Assembly: GCA_964631325.1 (NCBI GenBank)
Contig: CAZVWJ010000035.1
Span: 1-27,028 of the forward strand
DNA: 27,028 nucleotides
Source of the DNA: CAZVWJ01 sp964631325
GTDB lineage: Bacteria > T1Sed10-126
Direction: 5' to 3'
Part shown: positions 1 through 8,822 of the stretch, one piece after another
How the letters are laid out: every line of letters begins with the position of its first letter
Position numbering within the stretch: position 1 is the stretch's first letter
The notes under the pieces: model-generated
Told to the model about the DNA's origin: nothing
Database searches by the model: none
What the model saw: only the letters and a program-made list of their open reading frames with translations
Program-made: the position numbers and the translations under genes

Positions 1-4
1 GCAA

Positions 5-3000
5 TTAAAATATAAGCGCGCGGGCGTCGTCGAGGAGGGTGTAGATTACGGGGACGACAACCATTGTCAGGAAGGTACCGATCAGCATTCCGAAGCCGGC
101 AACGATGGCCAGCGGGCTCATTCGTTCGAGGCCGACCGCCATTTCGAAGGCGAGCGGCGAGAGGCCGACCACGGTCGAGAAGGTGGTCATCAGGATTGGC
201 CGGAGGCGGACCCGGATGGAGTCGACAATTGCGGCGAAGCGGTCCTTGCCCTCTTTGCGGGCCCGCTTGACGAAGTCCAGCAGCATAATGCTGTCGTTGA
301 CCTTCGTGCCGCCAACGAAAATAATCCCCATTATCGCCGGCATGCACATTGGCTTGTCCATAATTAACATGCCCCACATGCCGCCGGCAATGGCCAGCGG
401 GATAATTGCCATTATCGCGACCGGTTCCAAAAACGAGTTGAACATCGAGACAAGCAGACCGTAGATTAAGACGAGGCCGATGACCAGCGCCCAGGCGAGT
501 CGCTGCTGGGTCCGGCGCATCTTGGTCATCGTGCCCCCGACCTCCAGCTCGTAGCCGGCGGGCAGTTCAAAATCGCTTAAAATCTCCCGGGCGTCAGTGG
601 TAACGTGGCCAATTGTCCGGATCCGGTTGACGCCGGTGACGTTGATCGTCCGGCTCAGGTTCTCCCGGGAGATAAACGGCGTGTTTTCCTCGGCCTCGAC
701 GGCGGCGAAGGTGCGCAGCGGGACGAGGCCGCTCCGGGAAGGAACGTAGATGTTAGCGAGGGCGTCGGGGCCGGCCAGGTAGTTGTCCAGGTATTCAACC
801 CGCAGGGGAATGTCCTGGAAACGCTCGAGGCTCAGCCGGCCGGCCCGCCGGCCACCGACGGCCACCCGGGCCTGGTCGGCGACTTTCGCGGTCGAGACGC
901 CAAACAGCTCGGCAACCTCGGGGTTGAGACTGATCCGTGAGTCGCGGCTGTCGAAGTGCCAGCTGCGGTTGGCGTCCTCGAGGCCCGGTATGGTCTGCAG
1001 TTTCTTGACGACCCGGTCGGCGAGCGCCGAGAGGACGCCCAGGTCGGGACCGCGCAGCTCGACGTCCAGTGGCGCCCGGATGGTCGCCATCGGGGTCGCT
1101 CCGAAGGCGCTGATCTCGAGGTTCTTGATTCCCGGCAGTTGCCGCATCTGCCGGCGGAACTGCTCCTGGATTTCCCAGGTGGACTCGGCCCGCCGGGTGG
1201 GATCGACGAGGTTCACGGTCAGCCGGGCCGACTGGGCGGTTGCCCCGCCGGAGCCAAAGCCGATCGCCCCGGGCTCGGAGCCGACAACGCCGGAGACGCG
1301 CTGGATGTCGTCGCGTTTGTAGATAATTTCTTCCACGTCGTTCAATGTCTTTTCCACCCGGTCCGGGGAAAAGTAGGCGGGGGTCTCGAACTTGACGCTG
1401 ATGATCCCGGTGTCCATCGGGGGCATCAGTTCGTTGCCCAGGATCGGAGGAACGAGCCGCATGGTGAGCACAAACAGCGCGACAAAGACGATCACGCTGA
1501 CGGTGCGCCAGCGCAGACAGATTTTGACCAGGGTTACGTAAAATTTCTCGAGCCAGGCTAGGACCAGCTCGAATTTGGCGGTAATTTTTTCGAGCCAACT
1601 TTTGCGCGACGTATCGCGGCTGAGCAGGCGACTGCACAACAGGGGGACGACGGAGAGCGCGGCGACGAGGGCGGCGAGCAGGGTGACATTTATCGTGAAA
1701 CTCAGGCGGCCGAGCGTTCGCTGGGGATAGCCGCCGACAAACATTATCGGGAAGAGCACGATGACCGTGGTCAGAATACCGGCGGTGATCGCCAGCTTGA
1801 TTTCCGCGGTGCCCTCGCGGGCTGCTTCTTTTGCGGCCAGGGATTCATCTTCGTAGAAGTGGCGGTAGATGTTCTCGAGGGCGACGACGGAGGAGTCGAC
1901 GACCAGGCCGACGGCGACGATCAGGCCACTCAGGGTAATCATGTTCATCGTGAACGGGCTCAGCCAGAGGACCATCAGCGCGAACAGGAAGGACAGGGGG
2001 ATGCTCGTGCCGACGATCAGCGAAGCCCGGAAATCGGCGAGAAAGAGGAAGATGACGAGGACGGTGAAGATTATCGCCTGGAGCACGGACATGAACATGC
2101 CCCACATGTTGATGTCGATCAGGGGCTGTTGGTCCTGGGTGATTTCAAATTCAAGGCCGGGGTAGTTTTCCTTGAGCCGGGGCAGGTATTCTTTAACCCG
2201 GTTGATCGTCTCCACGGTCTTGCCGTTGTTCGTGCGGATGACGCCGAGAGCGAGCGCTTTTTTCCCGTTCCCGTGGTAGAGACTGCGGGAATCCCGGCCG
2301 GCCAGGCTGACTTCTGCAACGTCGCCGAGGTTTATTTGTTCGTCGGTCGTCTGCCGCAGGGGCAGGTTCCGGAGCTCGGTGAGGTTCTTGAACTCACCGG
2401 AAATCCGGACCAGTTGCTCGGAGTCGTCGGAGTAGATAATGCCCGCCGGCACGGTGATGTTCCGGCGGCGCAGACTACCGATAACTTCGCCCGCGGTCAG
2501 CCCCTGGCCGGTCAGCGCGGCCCGGTCGAGGCGGACCTGGACCTCGGGTTGGTGGCCGCCAAAGACATCGACGTCGGCGACGCCCTGGAGCTGGAGCAGC
2601 TCGTCGCGAAGCTTGTTTTCGGCGAGCAGGCGAAGCTCGGGAAACTCCAGCCGGCAGTCCTCCCCCGGGCGCATGGCGAGAGTCAACAGCGGCCGGGAGG
2701 TGTACTCGGTCAGCCGGTAGATGCGCGGTTCCCGGATGTCGGCGGGCAACTCGCTTCGCACCCGGGCGATGACGTTCTGGACGTCAACTACGGCCTCACT
2801 CATGCCCTTCGTGTAGGCAAACTCGGCGGTGATCGAGGAGACCTCGTCGCGGCTGACGCTCGAGATATTTTTTATCCCGCTGATTGAATACAGTTCCTGT
2901 TCAATTACCCGGGTGATGTTGTCCTCGACGTTCTGTGGCCCCTGGTCGGGCTGGGTAGTGATGATAATCACCTGGGGCGGATCCGAGGCGGGGAACAGCT

Positions 3001-3103
3001 CGACGGGATTGACAAAATAGCCGTAGACTCCGAGGACGGCCGTCAGCAGACAGAGGGTGACGACGAGATAGGGATACTCCAGGGAAAACTCAGTTATGTC
3101 CAT
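5..3103 (-). CDS. RND-family efflux transporter, inner-membrane pump (AcrB/HAE-like)
   Basis: Proton-driven inner-membrane pump of a tripartite efflux system, 1032 residues, the usual size for an RND permease. One N-terminal membrane helix (about 10-30) is followed by a large periplasmic domain, a helix bundle from about 335 to 490, a second helix near 535-555, a second periplasmic domain, and a C-terminal bundle from about 865. The TM4 proton-relay segment reads GLVVDSSVVALENI, so one acidic residue stands where AcrB has an Asp pair; the second is Ser. The TM10 segment VNDSIMLLDF has Asn where AcrB has its relay Lys, as in many HAE members. The gene starts inside the adaptor gene (14-base overlap, with GAGG about 12 bases upstream), so the two are translated together. 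No TolC-type channel lies in the window. The substrate cannot be read from the sequence. The gene is GC-rich and complete, ending four bases from the window edge. Confidence 0.95.
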   Translation of the reverse strand: MDITEFSLEYPYLVVTLCLLTAVLGVYGYFVNPVELFPASDPPQVIIITTQPDQGPQNVEDNITRVIEQELYSISGIKNISSVSRDEVSSITAEFAYTKGMSEAVVDVQNVIARVRSELPADIREPRIYRLTEYTSRPLLTLAMRPGEDCRLEFPELRLLAENKLRDELLQLQGVADVDVFGGHQPEVQVRLDRAALTGQGLTAGEVIGSLRRRNITVPAGIIYSDDSEQLVRISGEFKNLTELRNLPLRQTTDEQINLGDVAEVSLAGRDSRSLYHGNGKKALALGVIRTNNGKTVETINRVKEYLPRLKENYPGLEFEITQDQQPLIDINMWGMFMSVLQAIIFTVLVIFLFLADFRASLIVGTSIPLSFLFALMVLWLSPFTMNMITLSGLIVAVGLVVDSSVVALENIYRHFYEDESLAAKEAAREGTAEIKLAITAGILTTVIVLFPIMFVGGYPQRTLGRLSFTINVTLLAALVAALSVVPLLCSRLLSRDTSRKSWLEKITAKFELVLAWLEKFYVTLVKICLRWRTVSVIVFVALFVLTMRLVPPILGNELMPPMDTGIISVKFETPAYFSPDRVEKTLNDVEEIIYKRDDIQRVSGVVGSEPGAIGFGSGGATAQSARLTVNLVDPTRRAESTWEIQEQFRRQMRQLPGIKNLEISAFGATPMATIRAPLDVELRGPDLGVLSALADRVVKKLQTIPGLEDANRSWHFDSRDSRISLNPEVAELFGVSTAKVADQARVAVGGRRAGRLSLERFQDIPLRVEYLDNYLAGPDALANIYVPSRSGLVPLRTFAAVEAEENTPFISRENLSRTINVTGVNRIRTIGHVTTDAREILSDFELPAGYELEVGGTMTKMRRTQQRLAWALVIGLVLIYGLLVSMFNSFLEPVAIMAIIPLAIAGGMWGMLIMDKPMCMPAIMGIIFVGGTKVNDSIMLLDFVKRARKEGKDRFAAIVDSIRVRLRPILMTTFSTVVGLSPLAFEMAVGLERMSPLAIVAGFGMLIGTFLTMVVVPVIYTLLDDARALIF

Positions 3104-4283
3104 CAGCTACAACTACCTCGCGACCGGCGTTCAACAGCGTCCAGCCGAGATAGGTGTGCTCGACCACCTGGCGGCCGGGTTCGATACCTTTCACGGCGAC
3201 CTGCTCGCCGGTCCGGCCGAGGACCTTGACTTCGCGATCGACGAGCTGGTTATCGCGGACCGCGAACAGGTAGGTCGCCCCCGACGGGGACTCGACGAGC
3301 CCCGTGGCATCGACCAGCACCTGGTCCTTGCGCTGATTGTAGATTACGTCGAGTGGCAGGTAAGCGCCGCTGGGGAACTCGGGCGAGTCCGCGTCGTCCA
3401 GCCAGATTTCCCCGATCATCAGCCGGGATTTCTCGAACGCGGGATAGAGCAGATCGAGGCGGGCGGTGTATTCTTTGCCCCGGTAGCTGTATTCGACGGG
3501 CTGGCCCTCGCTTAGTTGCTCGAGGTCGGACTGGGGCAGCTGGAAGGTAACCTTCTGGCCGCTGAGGTTCTCGAGTTCGATCAGTTTCTTGCTCGGCGCG
3601 GCGAGCTCTCCCCGGTCGATGAACTCCCGGGTGATTTGTGCCGGGTAGGGACTGCGCAGCCGGTGGTAGGATTTTTTAACGGCCAGTCCCTCGCGCTTCT
3701 TTTCGAGCGCTTTGATCCGGTGGTGCAGGGCCTGTTTCTCCCGGCGGACCGCGTTCAGCTCGCCGCGGCTGTTCTCGTATTGTTTGCGGCTCTGGTCGAA
3801 CTCCGAGGCGCTGACCACGCCGCGTTCATACAATTTCTTGCGCCGGTTGAACTCCTTCTCCCAGTAGCTGGTTGTGGAGCGGAGACTTTCGAGGCGGGCA
3901 TTGACCGCCTGCAGTTCGGCCTGCGCCTGTTTGACGTTCTGCTTGACGCTGGCCAGTTCCTTCTCGATTTCCCGGGCGTCCAGCTCGACCAGCAGTTCCC
4001 CGGCGGCGACGGTGTCGCCCTCGTTCACGTGTATTTTGCGGATCTCGCCCCGGACCCGGGCGGTCACCGTCGTCTGCCGGTTGGCCTTCACCTGGCCGAG
4101 GTAGTGTTTGGACTGTTTGAGCTGACCGCGGCGGGTCCGGGTAACGCTGACCGGCAGGGGCCGCTCGTTGCTCGCCGGCGCGGACGCCAGTTCGGCCCGG
4201 CGGTATTGGATGAGTAGAAAGGCGCCACCGGCCAGCAAAACTACGACGAGACTGATAATTCCCCAGCGCATTTTTTTATTCAT
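3090..4283 (-). CDS. Efflux RND transporter periplasmic adaptor subunit (HlyD/MFP family)
   Basis: Membrane-fusion protein linking the RND pump to an outer-membrane channel, 397 residues. It has a basic N-terminus and one membrane anchor (about 8-26). A biotinyl/lipoyl-like half motif follows (TVTARVRGEIRKIHVNEGD, about 72-91), then a long charged heptad-rich coiled coil (about 105-200). The returning lipoyl half (YHRLRSPYPAQITREFIDRGE) and beta-barrel domains come after it. There is no lipobox, so it is anchored by its helix. The ATG at 4283 is preceded by an AAGGAG-type ribosome site. The stop lies inside the start of the RND gene, which is the standard adaptor-pump order. A hairpin at 4356-4405 separates it from the cupin gene upstream, so it may have its own promoter, though none is clear. 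Confidence 0.93.
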   Translation of the reverse strand: MNKKMRWGIISLVVVLLAGGAFLLIQYRRAELASAPASNERPLPVSVTRTRRGQLKQSKHYLGQVKANRQTTVTARVRGEIRKIHVNEGDTVAAGELLVELDAREIEKELASVKQNVKQAQAELQAVNARLESLRSTTSYWEKEFNRRKKLYERGVVSASEFDQSRKQYENSRGELNAVRREKQALHHRIKALEKKREGLAVKKSYHRLRSPYPAQITREFIDRGELAAPSKKLIELENLSGQKVTFQLPQSDLEQLSEGQPVEYSYRGKEYTARLDLLYPAFEKSRLMIGEIWLDDADSPEFPSGAYLPLDVIYNQRKDQVLVDATGLVESPSGATYLFAVRDNQLVDREVKVLGRTGEQVAVKGIEPGRQVVEHTYLGWTLLNAGREVVVADGHN

Positions 4284-4355
4284 AAATTTGCTCCTTTCTT
4301 GGTTTGACGGACAGGGGACAAGGTAACTAAAAAGCGCCGGAAAGTAAACTAAACC

Positions 4356-4405
4356 CCGGCCGCAAGAGAAAACTGAGAAGTGGCCCGCCGCCTGGTTGCG
4401 GCCGG
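4356..4405 (-). terminator. Hairpin after the cupin gene
   Basis: A perfect 10-bp inverted repeat (CCGGCCGCAA at 4356-4365, TTGCGGCCGG at 4396-4405) with a 30-base loop lies directly after the cupin stop codon. On the minus strand it is followed by GGGTTTAGTTTAC, which is only moderately T-rich. It may be a weak terminator or a processing or stability hairpin between the cupin gene and the adaptor-pump pair. Confidence 0.5.
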
Positions 4406-4406
4406 T

Positions 4407-4742
4407 TTATTCCTCGGACTTAATCATTACCAGCAACATTTTGAACTTCTCGGGGGCGTTGACTGCGTGGGGCACGTCCGGGGGCATAATCAGGGACTGG
4501 CCGGCCTCAACTTGGTGAGTTTCGCCGGCGATCACGAATTCCCCGGTGCCCTCCAGCACCTGGGCGAGGGCGTAGTGGGGCGCGGAGTGTTCGCTGATGT
4601 TCTGGTCCGCGTCCAGGGCAAACAGGGTCAGGGTCCCCGCGTCGCGGTCGAGCAGGGTCTTGCTGACGATGCCGCCGTCGGCGTAGGCAACTTCCGTGTC
4701 CAGGTCGAGCGCCCGGGAGACTAATTCGTCAATTTCGCTCAT
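4407..4742 (-). CDS. Small single-domain cupin protein
   Basis: A 111-residue protein that is essentially one cupin_2 barrel. The first cupin motif region is HSAPHYALAQVLEGTGEF, and the second is the stretch ending in IMPPDVPHAVNAPEKF. His residues are kept in both motifs, so metal binding is plausible, but a substrate or reaction cannot be assigned. The ATG at 4742 is chosen over a GTG nine bases upstream because GAGG sits 8 bases before it. The gene is GC-rich like its neighbours. It lies upstream of the efflux operon on the same strand, and a hairpin follows its stop. Small cupins of this type are often sensors or detoxification enzymes; that is family knowledge, not evidence for this gene. 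Confidence 0.85.
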   Translation of the reverse strand: MSEIDELVSRALDLDTEVAYADGGIVSKTLLDRDAGTLTLFALDADQNISEHSAPHYALAQVLEGTGEFVIAGETHQVEAGQSLIMPPDVPHAVNAPEKFKMLLVMIKSEE

Positions 4743-5125
4743 TGGTAGCACCTCGTTTAGTGAAGTGATTAAGTGACTAAGTGATGAGGCAACTTCAAAA
4801 TCAAGTTCAAGTTCTGTTTAGCTCGCGGATGCACACGGAAAAAGCGGATTAGTGATTAGAGTAATTAAGTAATTGAGAGATTGAGTAATTGAGTAAACTC
4901 GTAACACGTAATTCCGTGATGAGGTAACATCAAATTCAAGGTCAAGTTCTAGTTTAGCTCGCGGATGCACGCGGATGAACGCAGATTAATAAAGACTTTA
5001 AATTCAAAATTCTGTCAACTGGTTCTCCTGTTTCCAGGTGTAAAAGTACCGTTCCCACCCGGGGCTGGTTCCGGGCGGGGAACGGTAAATTTAACCCTTC
5101 CCCCTGGGGGAAAGAAAAGAGGGAA
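4743..5125. repeat. Gene-free tract with degenerate word repeats and terminators
   Basis: No credible gene. A segment at 4783-4838 recurs as a diverged direct repeat at 4918-4974; both read gatgagg-aac-tcaa, then tcaagttct, then tttagctcgcggatgcac. Between and before the copies are runs of near-repeated words such as aagtgattaagtgactaagtgatgagg (4764-4789) and agtaattaagtaattgag. Related words occur near 26.05 and 26.87 kb. The hcp end of the tract holds two hairpins, listed separately. Confidence 0.7.
5047..5087 (-). terminator. Rho-independent-type terminator downstream of hcp
   Basis: A long GC-rich hairpin: TACCGTTCCC-CCCGG on one arm and CCGGG-GGGGAACGGTA on the other, about 15 bp with a small internal asymmetry and an 8-base loop (5063-5070). 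On the minus strand it is followed by CTTTTACACC. A second, smaller hairpin lies closer to the hcp stop (5097-5114, CTTTCCCCC/GGGGGAAG), followed by GGTTAAATTT on the minus strand. Together they probably end hcp transcription. Confidence 0.7.
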
Positions 5126-6769
5126 TCAGCTTAACATTGCCTCCAGGTCCGCTTCCGGTTCGTCGATTAGTTTCAGGCCGAACTCGTCCTGGAGAACCTC
5201 GAAGACGTCGGCGGTCACAAAGGCCGGCGGCGTCGGGCCGAGCCGGATGTCCTCGATCCCGAGGTGCAGCAGGGTGAGCAGAATAGCGACTGCTTTCTGT
5301 TCGAACCAGGAGACGACCAGGTCAAGCGGCAGTTCGTTGACCTCGCAGTCAAAGGCGTCGGCGAGCGTCAGTGCGGTCTGGATTGCCGAGTAGGAGTCGT
5401 TGCATTGTCCCATGTCCAACAGGCGGGGAATGCCGCCGATGTCGCCGAAGTCCTGCTTGTTGAACCGGTATTTTCCGCAGGCGGCGGTCAGAATAACGGA
5501 GTCCTCGGGCACGGCTTCGGCGAGCTCGGTGTAGTAGTTACGGCCCGGTTTGGCCCCGTCGCAACCGCCGATGAAGAAGAAGTGGCTCAGGTCGCCGTCC
5601 TGGACGGCTCCGACCACGTCGTCGGCCACGTTTGCCACCGCGTCGTGGCCAAAACCGACAGTGATTGTCTCGTCGCTGCCGGCCGTCTGGAATCCTTCGG
5701 CCTGTTCTGCGGCTTCGATTACCGGTGAGAAGTCAAAGGACTCGATGTGGTCGACACCCGGCCAGTTGACCCGGTTCTTAGTGAAAATCCGGTCCTTGTA
5801 GCTATCCTTGGGTTTCTGGATGCAGTTGGTAGTCATCAGAATAGCCCCGGGAAATTCGTCGAACTCCCGGCGCTGGTCCTGCCAGGCCCCGCCGTAGTTG
5901 CCGGCGAGATGATCGAACTTGTTCAGCTCAGGGTAGCCGTGGGCGGGCAACATTTCGCCGTGGGTGTAAACCTTAATTCCGGTGCCCTCGGTCTGTTTGA
6001 GCAACTCGTGCAGGTCCTTCAGGTCGTGGCCGGAGACCAGGATTGCTTTGCCGGCTTCCGGTTCGATCCGCACTTCAGTCGGCTCCGGGTGACCGTAGGA
6101 TTCGGTGTGGGCCCGGTCGAGCAGTTCCATCACTTCCAGGTTAATTTCCCCGACTTCCAGGGCTTTGCCCAGCAGGGACTCGATGTCCGTTGGCTTCTCC
6201 GCCAGGTAACTCAGGGTCTCGTGAAAGCGGGCGTAAATGTCGTCGCGCTCGTAGTCCAGGACCTGGGCGTGGTCCACGTAGGCGGCGGCCCCTTTCAGGC
6301 CGTAGAGGATCAACTCCTGGAGCCCGACCGCGCTTTCACCCAGCGTCTCCATGCGCCGGTCGATCTGCATTTCTTCGGCGACCCGGATTAACTCGTCGCT
6401 GTCCGCGGGTGGCTGCCAGGTGGCCGGACCATCCAGCTTTTCGGGTTCCTCCCCGGCTTCTTTGCAGGCTTTCTCGTAGAGGTCCCGGGCTTTGCTGCGC
6501 AGCTTCACGGCCTTCCGTATTTCATTTTCCACGTTGTCGGCGTTAAAATCAACGTTAGTGACCGTGGTGTACAGGGCCTTCACCGTGAATAAATTCACCT
6601 CGCGGTCCGCTTTCCCCAGCTCCCGCGCCCGGTGAGCATACTGCGAAATCCCTTTGACTACGTGGACCAAAAGATCCTGCATGGCGGCTGTCTCGGGATC
6701 CTTGCCGCAGACCCCGTGGGACGAACAGCCCTCCTGTTTTGCGGTCTGTTCACACTGATAACAAAACAT
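5126..6769 (-). CDS. hcp: Hybrid cluster protein (hydroxylamine reductase-type), class I
   Basis: Hybrid [4Fe-2O-2S] cluster protein, 547 residues, the normal length. The family reduces hydroxylamine in vitro and is now linked to nitric oxide reduction and nitrosative stress; it acts in the cytoplasm. The N-terminal cluster ligands are C3, C6, C15 and C21 (C-x2-C-x8-C-x5-C), the spacing of class I proteins from strict anaerobes. All expected hybrid-cluster ligands are visible: H248, E272, C316, C403, C431, C456, E490 and K492. The ATG at 6769 has AGGAGG 9 bases upstream. No Hcr-type reductase gene is adjacent, as is usual for class I. Codons are GC-rich. Strong hairpins follow the stop, and the upstream gap suggests a single-gene unit. 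Confidence 0.96.
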   Translation of the reverse strand: MFCYQCEQTAKQEGCSSHGVCGKDPETAAMQDLLVHVVKGISQYAHRARELGKADREVNLFTVKALYTTVTNVDFNADNVENEIRKAVKLRSKARDLYEKACKEAGEEPEKLDGPATWQPPADSDELIRVAEEMQIDRRMETLGESAVGLQELILYGLKGAAAYVDHAQVLDYERDDIYARFHETLSYLAEKPTDIESLLGKALEVGEINLEVMELLDRAHTESYGHPEPTEVRIEPEAGKAILVSGHDLKDLHELLKQTEGTGIKVYTHGEMLPAHGYPELNKFDHLAGNYGGAWQDQRREFDEFPGAILMTTNCIQKPKDSYKDRIFTKNRVNWPGVDHIESFDFSPVIEAAEQAEGFQTAGSDETITVGFGHDAVANVADDVVGAVQDGDLSHFFFIGGCDGAKPGRNYYTELAEAVPEDSVILTAACGKYRFNKQDFGDIGGIPRLLDMGQCNDSYSAIQTALTLADAFDCEVNELPLDLVVSWFEQKAVAILLTLLHLGIEDIRLGPTPPAFVTADVFEVLQDEFGLKLIDEPEADLEAMLS

Positions 6770-7184
6770 AAAACATCAACCTCCTGTAAAGGTAGCAAAC
6801 TGTTAGTTCAAATATTTTTAAATTACCTGTGTTGTCAGCCAGTTCTGTCGTACCCGGTTATCAAAGCAATTAAACTATATTCGGACGCGCAGCCTAAAAA
6901 CTGATTTTTCTTCGTGACGTTTAAAATGTATCATCCCTGCAAACAGGTGTCCTTGAGCTAAATCAATTTTTGGGGAATAAATTTTCTAAAATAATGGAGG
7001 AAGAACAGGTAGGGTCGTTGTGAACTTAATTTGAGACCGCCCCGTAGCTTGGCTCTCGCGCCGGGATTTTTAAGATGGGAGAAAATTCAAACTTTAGCTG
7101 AAGTGGGACGAATTAGATCCACTACATTTAGAAAAAATAGTCTGTGGATGGAAACTTATTAGCCAAAAGAAAGTTGCCGGGATT
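6770..7184. other. Intergenic region between hcp and the glutamate-synthase-like gene
   Basis: About 415 bases with no supported gene. The left end must carry the hcp promoter (minus strand) and its AGGAGG site at about 6779-6784; no sigma-70-type box pair is convincing. The stretch at about 7010-7080 is more GC-rich than its surroundings and has short open readings on both strands, but none has a start, a ribosome site or a recognisable motif. The right end follows the stop of the next minus-strand gene, with no clear terminator. Confidence 0.5.
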
Positions 7185-8822
7185 TTAATTCTTCAAAATT
7201 TCTTTTGCTTGGTCATCCAGGGCTTCGGTCATGTAAGGCAGATCAACTTCGCGGGCGGTGGCCCTGTTTCCAGCCATCAAGTCCGAGCGGCCAATTTTAT
7301 CCAACTCAAATTTACGAGCACCGCACATAAATTGTTGTAATCCCGCTTTTAATTTATCGGCAAAGGTGTAGAGAGCAACTGCACCGAAGGGAATGTTTTC
7401 CATCTCCGCAGCCCCGACTTTCTTCTCCACGTCGTACCAGCAGGCAAATATTCCTTCCGGTGTTTCCCCGACATCCCGGACTGATTTCGGCAGTTCGTCC
7501 CAATTACCGTTTAGTTTCGCCCGCTTTTCGGGTTTAAATACTCCCTCAATGTTTGCGCCGACAAAGCCTGCAATCATCGGTGCCCGACCCATGCAGACCA
7601 GCTTTGCGTAGGGAGCACCCAGGGCCATTGCTTTAAACATATGGTCTTCCCGGGCCAGGCCTCCGGCAAAGGAAAGGTCCGGTACTTCGATTCCCTGGTC
7701 GGAAAGGATCTCAGAGTATTCTACTGTTTTTTCGTGGAGTAACAGAGAAGGAACGCCCCAGTTCTGCATCATGTTCCAGGGGCTCATTCCAGTACCGCCT
7801 CCGGCTCCATCTATAATTAGCAGGTCCAAGTTGGCGTCCGCGGCAAATCGGAGTGCCATGGCCAGCCCTTTCATACCGTAAGCTCCCGTTTTCAAGGAAA
7901 TACGCTTACATCCCAGCCCGCGTAAATACTCAACTTTTTCCATAAACTGTTCTTTCAAATGCTCGGAGCTGTCGGCTTCGGTGCCCCCCAACCTGCTGTG
8001 GCGAGCAAAGCCCTTCAGGTCTCCGGACTTGAAGGCCTCCTGGTTTTCCTTGATATTTGGGTCAGGGTCGACCACGTAACCGCGATCCGTCAGAAATTTA
8101 GCATATTCGAGGCTGTTTACCTCGATTTCACCCCCGATGTCTTTTGCTCCCTGACCCCACTTGAGTTCGATTATTACATCATCCCCATATTTGTTAATCA
8201 CGTATTCGGCGACGCCATTGTTAAAATCTTCAACATTAAGTTGGACAAAGATGGTGCCGTATTCATCCTTATACCGCTGGTAAGTTTCAATCCGGTGATC
8301 CAGTTCCGGGGCATTGACTACTTTACCGTTTTCGAATTTCGATTTTTTGTCCACACCGACCACGTTCTCACCAATCACAATCGGGAAGCCGGCCAGGGCG
8401 GCGCCGATCGCAAATGAATCCCAGTATTTCTCGGCAATGAAGGTTGAACCTAAAGCGCCAGTCATCATTGGCAACCTACATTTAGTTTTTATCTCGTTAC
8501 CAAATTCAGTTTCCAGGTTAACGTTGGTAAAAATACAATCGTCGGCGCTATAGTTGAGGTCTGCGGTTAAACCTTCGGCATCGTGGGTATACCCCTGGAT
8601 CCGCAGGGAGTGATAACCGACTCCTTCCGGGGAGATATTATCGGCGCCGGCAGTTATTTCACCAAAATCACGAGGATACAAAATTTCACGCCCCTCCAAA
8701 GCCGACAACCAAATCTCACATTTTCCCTTACAATCCGCCCGACAAAGAGTACACAGCCCCGATTCGCATGGATTGCCGCGATTAACAGTGCCCAGGACAT
8801 CGTTTCGTTTTTTCGTTTGCAT
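7185..8822 (-). CDS. FMN-binding glutamate-synthase-family protein with N-terminal Cys cluster
   Basis: A 545-residue protein corresponding to the central FMN/2-oxoglutarate domain of glutamate synthase (GltB domain 2), as in the short archaeal and clostridial forms. There is no glutaminase domain. Residues 19-35 hold five cysteines (C19, C24, C27, C31, C35; C-x4-C-x2-C-x3-C-x3-C), which suggests an added Fe-S site. Core motifs are visible: a KWGQGAKD region near 220, SLKTGAYGMKG, the glycine-rich IIDGAGGGTGMSP phosphate-binding segment, and FAGGLARED. Cytoplasmic amidotransferase or other flavin redox activity is likely, but the true reaction of these stand-alone proteins is unsettled. The ATG at 8822 has AAGGTG 7 bases upstream. 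No beta-subunit (GltD) gene is adjacent. It is transcribed divergently from the transglycosylase gene. Confidence 0.9.
   Translation of the reverse strand: MQTKKRNDVLGTVNRGNPCESGLCTLCRADCKGKCEIWLSALEGREILYPRDFGEITAGADNISPEGVGYHSLRIQGYTHDAEGLTADLNYSADDCIFTNVNLETEFGNEIKTKCRLPMMTGALGSTFIAEKYWDSFAIGAALAGFPIVIGENVVGVDKKSKFENGKVVNAPELDHRIETYQRYKDEYGTIFVQLNVEDFNNGVAEYVINKYGDDVIIELKWGQGAKDIGGEIEVNSLEYAKFLTDRGYVVDPDPNIKENQEAFKSGDLKGFARHSRLGGTEADSSEHLKEQFMEKVEYLRGLGCKRISLKTGAYGMKGLAMALRFAADANLDLLIIDGAGGGTGMSPWNMMQNWGVPSLLLHEKTVEYSEILSDQGIEVPDLSFAGGLAREDHMFKAMALGAPYAKLVCMGRAPMIAGFVGANIEGVFKPEKRAKLNGNWDELPKSVRDVGETPEGIFACWYDVEKKVGAAEMENIPFGAVALYTFADKLKAGLQQFMCGARKFELDKIGRSDLMAGNRATAREVDLPYMTEALDDQAKEILKN

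Noticed and set aside
1859..2887. Long open frame (342 codons) on the plus strand inside the RND gene
   Set aside because: It is an antisense shadow of a GC-rich gene: low-complexity, G/D/Q-rich and without motifs, whereas the minus frame has full RND conservation.
4783..4974. CRISPR-like array because of the two similar ~57-base segments
   Set aside because: Only two diverged copies, unequal sequence between them, no palindromic repeat unit and no cas gene nearby.
7010..7180. Possible transposase remnant in the GC-richer part of the hcp/glutamate-synthase gap
   Set aside because: Short open readings on both strands (e.g. LKWDELDPLHLEK) look protein-like but none reaches 40 codons or shows a transposase motif or terminal repeats.
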